DNA from: JAJDAH01 sp964487605
GTDB taxonomy: Bacteria; Myxococcota_A; Polyangia; Polyangiales; Polyangiaceae
Assembly: GCA_964487605.1 (NCBI GenBank)
Contig: CAZARU010000018.1
Location: 1 to 64,000, forward strand
Reading direction: 5' to 3'
Length of the DNA stretch: 64,000 bases
Below the pieces are notes generated by a model. It was not told the origin of the DNA, searched no databases, and saw only the letters and a list, made by a program, of their open reading frames with translations. Below are positions 1-7,720 of this stretch, piece after piece; position 1 is the stretch's first letter; each line of letters starts with the position of its first letter. A program made the position numbers and the translations under genes.

Positions 1-1
1 C

Positions 2-115
2 GCCGCGGGTGCGGCGGGACCGGGCGGCGCTGCAGGCGTTGCCGGCGCGACGGACGCCGGACCCACGGACGGTGGCGCGACGGACGCCGCCAGCGACGCG
101 CCACAGGGCGACTGA
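2..115 (+). CDS. C-terminal tail of an unidentified protein (partial)
   Basis: An open frame enters from the left edge and stops at TGA 113-115, one base before the next start. The 37 visible residues are Ala, Gly, Asp and Thr only in character, ending GATDAASDAPQGD. Nothing catalytic is visible. In type III loci the gene before sctS is normally sctR/fliP, but this acidic tail is not typical of that family; it resembles the Asp/Ala tail of the lipoprotein at 28551-29306. Identity cannot be decided from this fragment. Confidence 0.5.
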   Translation, partial: AAGAAGPGGAAGVAGATDAGPTDGGATDAASDAPQGD

Positions 116-116
116 C

Positions 117-371
117 GTGCCCGTCGCCGAGCTCACGGGGGTCGCTCAGGAGGCGCTGCTGTTGAGCATCGCGGTGTCCCTGCCGGTGATTGGCGTCGCT
201 GCGGTCGTGGGGCTGATCGTGGCCGTGTTCCAGGCTGCGACCCAGGTGTCGGACATCACGCTCGCGCACCTGCCACGTCTGCTGGCGGTCGCGGTGACGC
301 TGGCGGTGGCCGGGCCGTGGATGGGGGCGCAGATCGGCGAGTTCGCCATCCGCGCGCTCGCCGGCGGGTGA
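117..371 (+). CDS. FliQ/SctS family type III export apparatus protein
   Basis: A small inner-membrane component of the type III (flagellar or virulence-type) export gate. The 84-residue product has the family length and two membrane helices at about 15-37 and 53-75. Family signatures are visible: VGLIVAVFQAATQV, then TLAHLPRLLAVAV and GPWMGAQI. The GTG at 117 is chosen because it follows the previous stop by one base and gives the usual length. The QAATQ and GPWMG segments fit non-flagellar SctS as well as FliQ, and no flagellar gene is visible, so flagellum versus injectisome is open. The next gene overlaps it by four bases and is not the expected sctT/fliR. Confidence 0.85.
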   Translation: MPVAELTGVAQEALLLSIAVSLPVIGVAAVVGLIVAVFQAATQVSDITLAHLPRLLAVAVTLAVAGPWMGAQIGEFAIRALAGG

Positions 372-1591
372 AGCCCCCGAGCCACGGCGCCGTCCTGTCG
401 CCCACGGACCTGCTCGTCGCTTCCGACACCGAGGTACTCGTCGGCGGCCGCGTTGCGGACGTCCGCGGCCCGGATCTCACGCTCATCGACGCGTGCAGCG
501 CGATCACCGCGAGTCTGGAGACCGAGTCGGACCTCCATCCTGGCGACCTCGTGGTGCTCGAGGGATCGGTGTCGCGTGGCGACGAGGCGATCCGCCTCTC
601 GGCCGCGCGCCTGGTCTCGCGCCACCGCCCGCTCCGCGACCCGTTTGCCGGGGAGGTCCAGCGCCTGGCGGCTGGGCGCGGGCGCCGGCTGGCGATGCGC
701 GCCCGTGCCTTCGCGGCGATCCGACGCTACTTTGACGGCGCGCAGTTCGTGGAGGTGGACACCCCGCAGCGAGCTCGAACCGCGACGCTCGACGTCCACG
801 TCGCGTCGCTCCCCTCCGACGACCGCTGGCTCATCACGAGCCCGGAGCTGATGATGAAGCGACTGCTGGCCGGCGGCATGAGCCGCATCTACCAGCTCGG
901 GCACTGCTTCCGCGCCGGGGAGCTCGGTGCGCTCCACGAGCCCGAGTTCACGATGCTGGAGTGGTACCGCGCGTTCTCCACCTCGGACGCGGTGCGCCAC
1001 GACACCGAACAGGTGGTCGCGAGCGTGTTCGCGACGGTGCGCGGTTCCCTCGACCTGGTTCGCGCCGACGGCGTCACGGTGAGCGTCGCGCCGCCGTACC
1101 CTCGCCTGTCCGTGCGCGACGCCTTCCGCGACCACGCCGGGGTGGCGGACGCGTTCGACCTCGCCGAGACGGACGAGGACGCCTACTACGAGCTATTGGT
1201 CGCACGCGTGGAGCCCGCGCTCGCGCGCCTGCCGCACCCGGTGTTCCTCGTGGACTTCCCCACGGTCCACGGCGCGCTCGCACGCACGCTCCCCGAAGAT
1301 CGGCGCGCCGCCGATCGGTTCGAGCTCTACGTCGCCGGTGTGGAGCTGTGCAACGGGTTCGGCGAGCTCACCGACTCCGTGGAGCAGCGGCGTCGCTTCG
1401 AGGGCGACCGCGCGGCGCGGCGCGCGCGTGGTCTCAGCGTCCCCGCGCTCGACGAGAGGTTCCTCCGCGCGCTCGAGGAGGGCGTGCCTCCCGCGGGCGG
1501 CAACGCCCTGGGCGTCGATCGCCTCCTGATGCTGGCCTGTGGTGCCGAGAGCATCGCCGACGTCCTCCCGTTTCCCGACGACGACGTCTGA
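368..1591 (+). CDS. epmA: EpmA-type EF-P lysyl ligase (LysRS paralogue) with extra N-terminal OB-like domain
   Basis: Class II lysyl-tRNA synthetase-like enzyme that in known systems attaches (R)-beta-lysine to elongation factor P. Residues about 95-407 follow the EpmA core: TSPELMMKRLLAGG, then FRAGELGALHEPEFTMLEWY (motif 2), GVELCNGFGELTD, and the C-terminal GVDRLLMLACGAESIADVL (motif 3). EpmA is usually about 325 residues without an anticodon-binding domain; here residues about 20-90 look like a short OB fold (VGGRVADVRGPDLTLID, then LHPGDLVVLEGSV). GTG 368 overlaps the fliQ/sctS stop as GTGA. EF-P and EpmB are not in the window. A LysRS function is less likely because the protein is short and the motifs match EpmA best. 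Confidence 0.85.
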   Translation: MKPPSHGAVLSPTDLLVASDTEVLVGGRVADVRGPDLTLIDACSAITASLETESDLHPGDLVVLEGSVSRGDEAIRLSAARLVSRHRPLRDPFAGEVQRLAAGRGRRLAMRARAFAAIRRYFDGAQFVEVDTPQRARTATLDVHVASLPSDDRWLITSPELMMKRLLAGGMSRIYQLGHCFRAGELGALHEPEFTMLEWYRAFSTSDAVRHDTEQVVASVFATVRGSLDLVRADGVTVSVAPPYPRLSVRDAFRDHAGVADAFDLAETDEDAYYELLVARVEPALARLPHPVFLVDFPTVHGALARTLPEDRRAADRFELYVAGVELCNGFGELTDSVEQRRRFEGDRAARRARGLSVPALDERFLRALEEGVPPAGGNALGVDRLLMLACGAESIADVLPFPDDDV

Positions 1592-1669
1592 AACAGGACG
1601 CGCCCGCCGAGCCTGGGGTAGGCTCCGGCAGCCCCCTGAAGTCCGGGGCGCTGTCCACGAGGAGCGAGA

Positions 1670-2377
1670 ATGACCGTACGGATCTTCGTCTTGGGGTGTG
1701 CCGCCGTCGCGATGGCCGGCCTCACGGGCTGCGACCGAAAAGACCCCGAGAAGTGCCGTCAGGCCCTCGAAACGGCCCGGAGCGGCGCGACGGCCGGGCA
1801 GTTCGACGCCGCCAACGAGTGGCGCAACTACGCGTACAAGCACTGCGAGGATCCTTCGGAGCTTCAGAAGCTCGACCAGGACATCGTCGCCAAGAAGACC
1901 GCCCTGGCGAAGGCCGAGGCGGCCAAGAAGGCGCTCGACTCGGAGACCCAGAATCTGGTCAAGCTCTTCCAGTCGTTCGTCGGCGACAACCGGCAGGACC
2001 CGTCGAAGGCGACCGCGACGATGAAGTGCGGGACGAACGAGGAGAAGGGCAAGGAGGACGACGTCTGGTGCTCGGGAACCCGGTGGGTGAACCGTGACCG
2101 CGGCTACAAGTTCGACGTGCGGTACTGGAAGGCCGAGCCCGCCGCCGCGCACTTCCGCCTGCGCACGCTCGGCGAGGTGAAGTGCGATGGGCTGGGCGGC
2201 AAGGCGAGCCGCAAGTGGGAGGCCGGGAGCAAGTTCTGGTACTGCGCCCTGTCCGAGGCCCCGACGAACGGTCTGTGGGCCCTGGTCGAGCGCACCGACA
2301 AGGAGACGCGCATCGAGGTCTTCTCGAAGGCCTACCTCGCGAGGGACGCGAAGCTCGGCGCGCGAACGAAGCCGTGA
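1670..2377 (+). CDS. Lipoprotein of unknown function
   Basis: A 235-residue protein with a lipoprotein signal ending in lipobox LTGC (Cys about 24), so probably membrane-anchored outside the cytoplasm. A helical, Lys/Ala-rich stretch (about 60-100) is followed by a globular C-terminal part with a few Cys and Trp residues. I do not recognise a family. A TAGGCT hexamer at 1619-1624 suggests a transcript start near 1631, and a GAGGAG ribosome site lies just before the ATG, so this gene appears leadered. It converges with the next gene, 19 bases away. Confidence 0.7.
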   Translation: MTVRIFVLGCAAVAMAGLTGCDRKDPEKCRQALETARSGATAGQFDAANEWRNYAYKHCEDPSELQKLDQDIVAKKTALAKAEAAKKALDSETQNLVKLFQSFVGDNRQDPSKATATMKCGTNEEKGKEDDVWCSGTRWVNRDRGYKFDVRYWKAEPAAAHFRLRTLGEVKCDGLGGKASRKWEAGSKFWYCALSEAPTNGLWALVERTDKETRIEVFSKAYLARDAKLGARTKP

Positions 2378-2396
2378 GCCAGCGCCCGCGGGCGGG

Positions 2397-4871
2397 CTAC
2401 TGACCGATCGCCGGGACCGCGCCGAGGGCGGCCATCCCGAGGAAGCGCGCGACGTCCCCGTTGGCCGTGGCCACGTCGAACGCGACGAAATGCCCGTCTC
2501 GTCCCGCTGGAGGACCGTACTGGCGCACGCCGAGGGTCAGCGTCGAACCATCCACCGTGACGTTGCCGGCTAGCGGCGTCGCGACCGGCATCTTGTCGGC
2601 GATCTTGTCCGCTTCGCCCCCGACCGACGAGTCGTGGGCCGCGAGCGCCAGCTCCGCGGCGATCGCGTAGGTCGCCATCGTGGTGGGTGGGCTGAACGTG
2701 TCGCCGAGGCCGTACGTCTGGAAGATGGACTTGGGGACCGCGCCCATCTCGGGAAAACGGCCGGCGATCGCGGCGTAGTTCAGCGGGTCGCCCGGATCGA
2801 TCCAGTGCTGGACCATCGAGAGCACGGGGTGCTTGTCCCCGCCGTTGAGCTGTCCCTTGGAGTCGAAGTCGGCGAGCACGAACGGCACTGCGGCCGCGAT
2901 GTTCACCGGCTCGGTCTTGGTGAGGAGCGCATCCATCAGGCTCGCGCCGTTCCCGCTGAGGACCGCCGCGCGGATCTCCGCCGAGTACGGCAGGGCGAGG
3001 CTCCCGTGCGTCGCGCCCTGCGAGTGCCCGAAGAACACGATCGCGTCGCGATCGATCTTGATCGCGTCGCCGCCGGTCTGTGCCGCGGTGACATCCAGGT
3101 TCGCAGCGAAGCGACCGAGGGCGATCTGGTCGGCCGCACCCTGAAGCGGGTTGCCCCGCGCGGCCTTCGGATTCGCGAAGTTGAAGAACAGATCGTTCGG
3201 GGACTTCGTCGAGGCGCCTCGCCTCGGCCCGTGCTGCACCTGATCGATGCCGAGGACGGCCATCCTGGCCGCGCCGGCCGACGTCGTCACGTTCGAGAGC
3301 ACGCCGGCGATGTCGTCTCGCACGTGGCTTCGGAACGAGCCGCCGGTACCGTGCGCGAAGATGGCCAGGGGCCAGCCCTCGGCCGGCATCGTGTCGGTCG
3401 GAACCGTGAGGGCGAGGCACACGTCCTCCGACCTGACGGCGCCCGTAGCGTCGACGTCCCCGCCGGCAGTCTCGTACGGGGCCTCACCCCGCTGGAAGAC
3501 GGGGAGCTTCACGAGGGCATGGTACTCGTCGAAGCCACCGGTCCCGTCGCCGCACGCCCGATCTCCCTCCGCCTGGGGGCACGGCGACGTCGCGCCACCC
3601 CCGCACTTGATCCACCCGCTCGCCGTGGGCACCGGAGCGGCATTCACGGCCGCGGCCACGTCCGCCATGTGATCGCGCTGCGGCCCCACGGTGATCACGC
3701 TCGCGTTGAGGATCGTCGAGGTGGCGATGCCCTGATCCTGCAGGTAGGCGCGAAACGGCGCGTAGGACGCGTGAGCCGCCGCGAGCACGGCGTCGCCGGG
3801 AGCCGTGTCCTTCAGCAGGTCTGCCAGGTGGGTCGAGCGCTCGATGGCGGCGCCGCCCTCTGCCAGGCCCATGGTCGTCATGTAGACCGCGTAGGTGTGG
3901 CCTGGCTGCAGCGGGCGGCCTCGCGGGCGCCGGATCCCGAACCAGTTCGCGCACACGTACTTGCTACGGCCTTCGGACGCGAACCAGTTCAGGCCCGCCG
4001 ACAGGCCATACTCCGGAGCGCCCGGCGTCACGTCCACCCACGCCACGGGGCTGGACTGTTGCCACTGATCGAAGTCGATCTTCCCCGAGAAGCGGAAGAT
4101 GACCGTCGGATACGTCCCCCACCCCGACTCCTCGGCCTCGATCGCGTCGACGTAGATCTGCACCGGATCGAAGCCCAGGAGGTCGTCTCCGGGCGTCGGG
4201 AAGCCCGCGAGGTCCAGCTTGCCCCCCTTGCGGAGCACGTCGTTCGGAAACGGCAGCCTGAAGAAGTCCCCCTCGTCGCCCGCGGGCGTGGCGCCGGGAA
4301 CCTCGAAGTACGCGCGCACGGGGTTCGCCGAGCCCACGGAGCACTGCACGCCGGGAAACGACGGCAACCCGAAGCCGAGATCCCCCGGCAGCGGCTTGGC
4401 ACACGAGCCCCCCTGACACGACAGTCCGCCGTAGCAGTCGCCGCTCGTGGAGCAGGACGCTCCGACGTCGCCGGTCCCTTCCGGCGCGCACTGAGCCGCG
4501 AAGCCGACCAGCGCGCATCGCAGCCCGCTCTGGCAGTCCACGTCGGTCTGGCACCCCTCGCCTTCCGCGGCTTCGCCCGACGTCGTGCAGCGCCCGGCCG
4601 CACACTGGTTGCCGTCTTGACACTCTCCGGCGATGACGCAGGCCCCGTTGGTGGGTACGGAGCGCCCGAGCTCGCAGATCCCCGCCGTGCACTTGAGGCC
4701 GCTGCGGCACGCCGTCGCGTCGCTGCACGCCTCTCCCACTCCGGCACCGCCCGTCGGTGGGCCGCCCCCGTTGCCGCCCCCCGAGCCGGTTTCCACGTCG
4801 CTGCTGCCACAAGCCAGTGCGATGAGCCCGGCCGATACGCCGACCAGTGCCCCCGAGCGCCAAGAAGTCAT
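2397..4871 (-). CDS. Large lipoprotein with Cys-rich repeats and an alpha/beta-hydrolase (lipase-like) domain
   Basis: An 824-residue lipoprotein (signal 1-20, lipobox ALAC, Cys21). A Gly-rich stalk (about 28-46) precedes four Cys-rich repeats (about 48-160) of the type C-x(5-6)-C-x(4)-C-x(5)-C. The rest is a large enzyme-like region: an N-terminal beta-rich part with FRLPFPND, then an alpha/beta hydrolase with nucleophile elbow GHSQGA (Ser617). The organisation resembles extracellular lipases of the VolA/Pla-1 type, so an ester hydrolase at the cell surface is likely; the substrate is unknown. It is monocistronic and converges with 1670-2377. Confidence 0.75.
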   Translation of the reverse strand: MTSWRSGALVGVSAGLIALACGSSDVETGSGGGNGGGPPTGGAGVGEACSDATACRSGLKCTAGICELGRSVPTNGACVIAGECQDGNQCAAGRCTTSGEAAEGEGCQTDVDCQSGLRCALVGFAAQCAPEGTGDVGASCSTSGDCYGGLSCQGGSCAKPLPGDLGFGLPSFPGVQCSVGSANPVRAYFEVPGATPAGDEGDFFRLPFPNDVLRKGGKLDLAGFPTPGDDLLGFDPVQIYVDAIEAEESGWGTYPTVIFRFSGKIDFDQWQQSSPVAWVDVTPGAPEYGLSAGLNWFASEGRSKYVCANWFGIRRPRGRPLQPGHTYAVYMTTMGLAEGGAAIERSTHLADLLKDTAPGDAVLAAAHASYAPFRAYLQDQGIATSTILNASVITVGPQRDHMADVAAAVNAAPVPTASGWIKCGGGATSPCPQAEGDRACGDGTGGFDEYHALVKLPVFQRGEAPYETAGGDVDATGAVRSEDVCLALTVPTDTMPAEGWPLAIFAHGTGGSFRSHVRDDIAGVLSNVTTSAGAARMAVLGIDQVQHGPRRGASTKSPNDLFFNFANPKAARGNPLQGAADQIALGRFAANLDVTAAQTGGDAIKIDRDAIVFFGHSQGATHGSLALPYSAEIRAAVLSGNGASLMDALLTKTEPVNIAAAVPFVLADFDSKGQLNGGDKHPVLSMVQHWIDPGDPLNYAAIAGRFPEMGAVPKSIFQTYGLGDTFSPPTTMATYAIAAELALAAHDSSVGGEADKIADKMPVATPLAGNVTVDGSTLTLGVRQYGPPAGRDGHFVAFDVATANGDVARFLGMAALGAVPAIGQ

Positions 4872-4975
4872 ACCCGTCCTCGCGACATGGCGGCACGAGC
4901 GCCGCCGAATTGACGCAAGAGGCTAGCAACACCCGTCGAGGCACGCCAGCGGACGGGGCCTTTCGCGTCGATCGG

Positions 4976-5611
4976 TCAGTCGTAGCGCACGAGCGAAACG
5001 ACCGGCGTGGGGAGGAGTCGATCACGCCCGCCGAGCGCGGCCAGCTCGATCACGAAGGCGTACGCGGCCACCTGCGCGCCCTGCCGGTGCACCAGCTCGC
5101 CGGCGGCCGCCGCCGTTCCCCCGGTCGCCAGCAGATCGTCCACCACCACCACGCTCGCCCCCTCGTGCAGCGAGTCCCTGTGCATCTCGAGCTCCGCCTC
5201 GCCGTACTCGAGCGAGTAGGCGACGCGGTCCGTACGGTAGGGCAGCTTGCCCGGCTTGCGAACGGGAACGAAGCTCGTGTTGAGCCGTGCGGCCACGGCC
5301 GCGCCGAAGATGAAGCCGCGCGACTCGATGCCGACGATGGCGTCGATGTGCTCGCCGACGAAGCGCTCGACGATGCTGTCGAGCACGATGTGGAACCCCT
5401 TCGGGTTCGCGAGAAGCGGCGTGATGTCCCGGAACAGGATGCCCGGCTGTGGAAAATCCGGAATGTCCCGGATCAGCCCGCGAACGTAGCGACCCGCGTC
5501 CAGCTCGAAGCTCCGCGTCGCGTCCCCCGGGTCGGCGGGCGCACGTCCCCCGCGCGGCGTCGGTTTCCCTCGCGGCGGGCTCCGCTTCACTTTCCTCGAT
5601 CGCGTCGCCAT
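4976..5611 (-). CDS. apt: Adenine phosphoribosyltransferase
   Basis: Converts adenine and PRPP to AMP in purine salvage. The 211-residue product contains the apt core: DFPQPGILFRDITPLL, then VGIESRGFIFGAAVA and the PRPP-binding loop VVVVDDLLATGGTA. The first 30 residues are a basic, Pro/Arg-rich extension absent from typical 170-180 residue enzymes. ATG 5611 is preferred over GTG 5617 because a TAAGCG hexamer lies seven bases upstream, matching the leaderless spacing seen elsewhere in the window. It follows surE in the same direction after a 34-base gap. Confidence 0.93.
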   Translation of the reverse strand: MATRSRKVKRSPPRGKPTPRGGRAPADPGDATRSFELDAGRYVRGLIRDIPDFPQPGILFRDITPLLANPKGFHIVLDSIVERFVGEHIDAIVGIESRGFIFGAAVAARLNTSFVPVRKPGKLPYRTDRVAYSLEYGEAELEMHRDSLHEGASVVVVDDLLATGGTAAAAGELVHRQGAQVAAYAFVIELAALGGRDRLLPTPVVSLVRYD

Positions 5612-5645
5612 GGGCACCCGCTTATCGCCCTCCCGCCCGCGCGGG

Positions 5646-6410
5646 TCAACGCGACGCGCGTCGCCCCGTCGCGTCCGCCAGCTCCTCCGACGCGACCTGA
5701 TCGCCGCGCTCCCACAGGTCCAGCGCCAGCGGCGTCACACCGACGGCTCCCTGGTCGAACGCCTCCGTGTCGGCGCCGGCGACGGGAGGGTGCGTCACGC
5801 CGGGCCCCGCGAGCCACACGTACTCGCGCCCTCGCGGATCGATCCGGAACTCCGTGGCCTCGGTGTAGCGGCGCGTGCCGAGCCGCGTGGCGCGGAGCGG
5901 CCACGCGGCTCCTGCGGGGAAGTTCACGTTCATCAGCACCGGACGGCCGAGCTTCTGCGCGACCAGATCCACTGCGAGGTCGGCGGTGAGCCGGGCGGCG
6001 GCCGCCCGGTCAGCGGCGTGATCCGCGGAGGCCGCGATGGCCGGTATTCCTTTCAGGGCGCCCTCGCGAGCGGCGGCCACGGTGCCGCTGTAGAACACGT
6101 CGTCGCCCAGGTTGACGCCGTGATTCAGGCCCGACACGACCAGATCCGGCGTGCGCGGGAGCACCCGGGTTCCGGAGTGCAGCGCCAGGTACACGCAGTC
6201 GGCCGGAGTGCCGTCCGCCGAGAAGACGCCCGTCCCGTGCGCGACGAGCCGCAGAGGGCGATGCAGCGTCAAGGCGTGACTCGCCGCGCTCTGCTCGTTC
6301 TCCGGCGCGCACACGACGACGTCCGCCACGTGGGCCAGGGCCTCCCTGAGGGCCGCGAGTCCCGCGGATCGGTAGCCGTCGTCGTTGGAGAGCAGCACGA
6401 GCGGGCGCAC
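5646..6410 (-). CDS. surE: 5'/3'-nucleotidase SurE
   Basis: Metal-dependent nucleoside monophosphate phosphatase. The 254-residue protein starts LVLLSNDDG with the metal-binding Asp10-Asp11 pair, continues with APENEQSAASHALTLHRPLR and carries SGLNHGVNLGDDVFYSGTVA, all SurE hallmarks. The GTG start at 6410 is supported by TAGGCT at 6418-6423, seven bases upstream. It probably shares a transcript with apt, a sensible pairing in nucleotide salvage. Confidence 0.93.
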   Translation of the reverse strand: MRPLVLLSNDDGYRSAGLAALREALAHVADVVVCAPENEQSAASHALTLHRPLRLVAHGTGVFSADGTPADCVYLALHSGTRVLPRTPDLVVSGLNHGVNLGDDVFYSGTVAAAREGALKGIPAIAASADHAADRAAAARLTADLAVDLVAQKLGRPVLMNVNFPAGAAWPLRATRLGTRRYTEATEFRIDPRGREYVWLAGPGVTHPPVAGADTEAFDQGAVGVTPLALDLWERGDQVASEELADATGRRASR

Positions 6411-6417
6411 GGACCCC

Positions 6418-6479
6418 AGCCTAACCCACCGCGCGCCGGCAGGCGCTGGCGCGCCGCGCGGGCCCGGTTGAAGTACTCT
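6418..6479. promoter_or_regulatory. Divergent -10 elements for surE and the 6488 gene
   Basis: On the minus strand TAGGCT (6423-6418) ends seven bases before the surE GTG. On the plus strand TACTCT (6474-6479) ends eight bases before GTG 6488. Both place the transcription start at the start codon, predicting leaderless mRNAs. No convincing -35 box is visible for either. Confidence 0.5.
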
Positions 6480-6487
6480 CCCGCGCC

Positions 6488-7708
6488 GTGGAGCCGAGCA
6501 TGGAGGAGGCGCTCCGGGACCTGCGGAGCGCCATCGAGGAGGCCGTTGCGCGCTTCGGGATGGCAGGCACCGTCGAGATCATCGAGCGCCGCGTCGTGCT
6601 CTCCGGTCCCACGGGTGCGGCGAGCCACGACCTGGGCAGCCTGCCCGAGCAGTGGCCGTTGCTCCCCACCGACGAGCGACGGCGGCGCATCAACGAGATC
6701 GTCCGGCACCTCGTCGCTCAGCGACGAGCGTCGGTCGCCGCTCCCTCCGCGCGATCCGGCACGAGCACGTTCCCGACCTGGCTCCCCGCGAGCGTCATCG
6801 CGCTCGCCCTCGGGGTGGCCGCATGGGCCGTCTACCGCGCGGTGGCGGCGAAGCAGGCGCGGGCCGTCGCGTCGGCGGCCGCGACCGCCACCGCGCCGAA
6901 CCCTGCGGCGGAGCGCGAGCTGCGCGCCCGTCGAGTCTGCGAGGCGACCGAGTCTCGCGTCATGCGCGGCGCCACCGTCGGCGCGACGGACGTGGAGGGC
7001 TGGGTCGTCGATCTCGTGCTCTTGCGCGACGGCCCCGGTGACGCCCTGGAGTTCGACCCGGGCCTCACCGCATTCGTGGACCGACGCCCCGGGCAGTCGA
7101 CCGGACGCATCGTCTGGCCGCCGGCGAAGGCGCTCACCGCGATCGACCAGGGCCTCGGCCAGGTCCAGATCACTGACGCGAGCCTGCCGACGCCGGCGAA
7201 CGCGAAGCGCCGGGGAGTGCGCCTCACGTTCTCCGGTCGCTACGTCGTGCCGTACTTTCGCGAGGAGGAGCGGATCGACCTCATTCGCCTGGCCAACGCC
7301 CTGTCGGAGCGGCTCGCCGCGAAGCACGGAGCGCTCTTCGCCCGATGCGCCCATTCGTCGCATCCGCAGCTCGGCTCGTGGTTCTTGGGCCCGGATCCGG
7401 CCGGCGCCGTGGCCTCGATGATTCACTGGATGGGCGTCGATGCCGCCGTCGCGCACGTCGACCCCGCGTCGCTCGTGACGCCAGACGGCGGCGCGCGGGA
7501 CCGCGCCGAGGTCTTCGATTTCATCGCGGGAGGCACCAGGGCGCTCGATCGCGACAACGTGCTGCGCCTCGTCGGTCGCCACGGAGGCGGCCTTGCCGGC
7601 AAGGAAGGAGCGAGCCAGACGCTCACGTTTCCGTTCAAGGATGGAAATCGCGCGGGCCGCGCCAGTCGCGAGATCGCACGGCACCTCGGATTCGGAACGA
7701 ATCGCTGA
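6488..7708 (+). CDS. Single-span membrane protein of unknown function
   Basis: A 406-residue protein with an N-terminal cytoplasmic part of about 95 residues rich in acidic helices (MEEALRDLRSAIEEAVARF), one membrane helix at about 103-122, and a C-terminal domain of about 280 residues predicted outside the membrane. The C-terminal part includes RGVRLTFSGRYVVPYF and IHWMGVDAAVAHVDP. No signal peptide and no family that I recognise. The GTG start is backed by a TACTCT element. It converges with the beta-helix lipoprotein gene, leaving 12 bases. Confidence 0.65.
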   Translation: MEPSMEEALRDLRSAIEEAVARFGMAGTVEIIERRVVLSGPTGAASHDLGSLPEQWPLLPTDERRRRINEIVRHLVAQRRASVAAPSARSGTSTFPTWLPASVIALALGVAAWAVYRAVAAKQARAVASAAATATAPNPAAERELRARRVCEATESRVMRGATVGATDVEGWVVDLVLLRDGPGDALEFDPGLTAFVDRRPGQSTGRIVWPPAKALTAIDQGLGQVQITDASLPTPANAKRRGVRLTFSGRYVVPYFREEERIDLIRLANALSERLAAKHGALFARCAHSSHPQLGSWFLGPDPAGAVASMIHWMGVDAAVAHVDPASLVTPDGGARDRAEVFDFIAGGTRALDRDNVLRLVGRHGGGLAGKEGASQTLTFPFKDGNRAGRASREIARHLGFGTNR

Positions 7709-7720
7709 TCGCGGCGCGGC

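Noticed and set aside
117..371. Evidence for a flagellum
   Set aside because: Only one export protein of the shared FliQ/SctS family is visible, which cannot separate flagellum from injectisome.
2634..4913. Long plus-strand open frame antisense to the lipase-like lipoprotein gene
   Set aside because: No signal, domain or start context; composition is that of a shadow frame.
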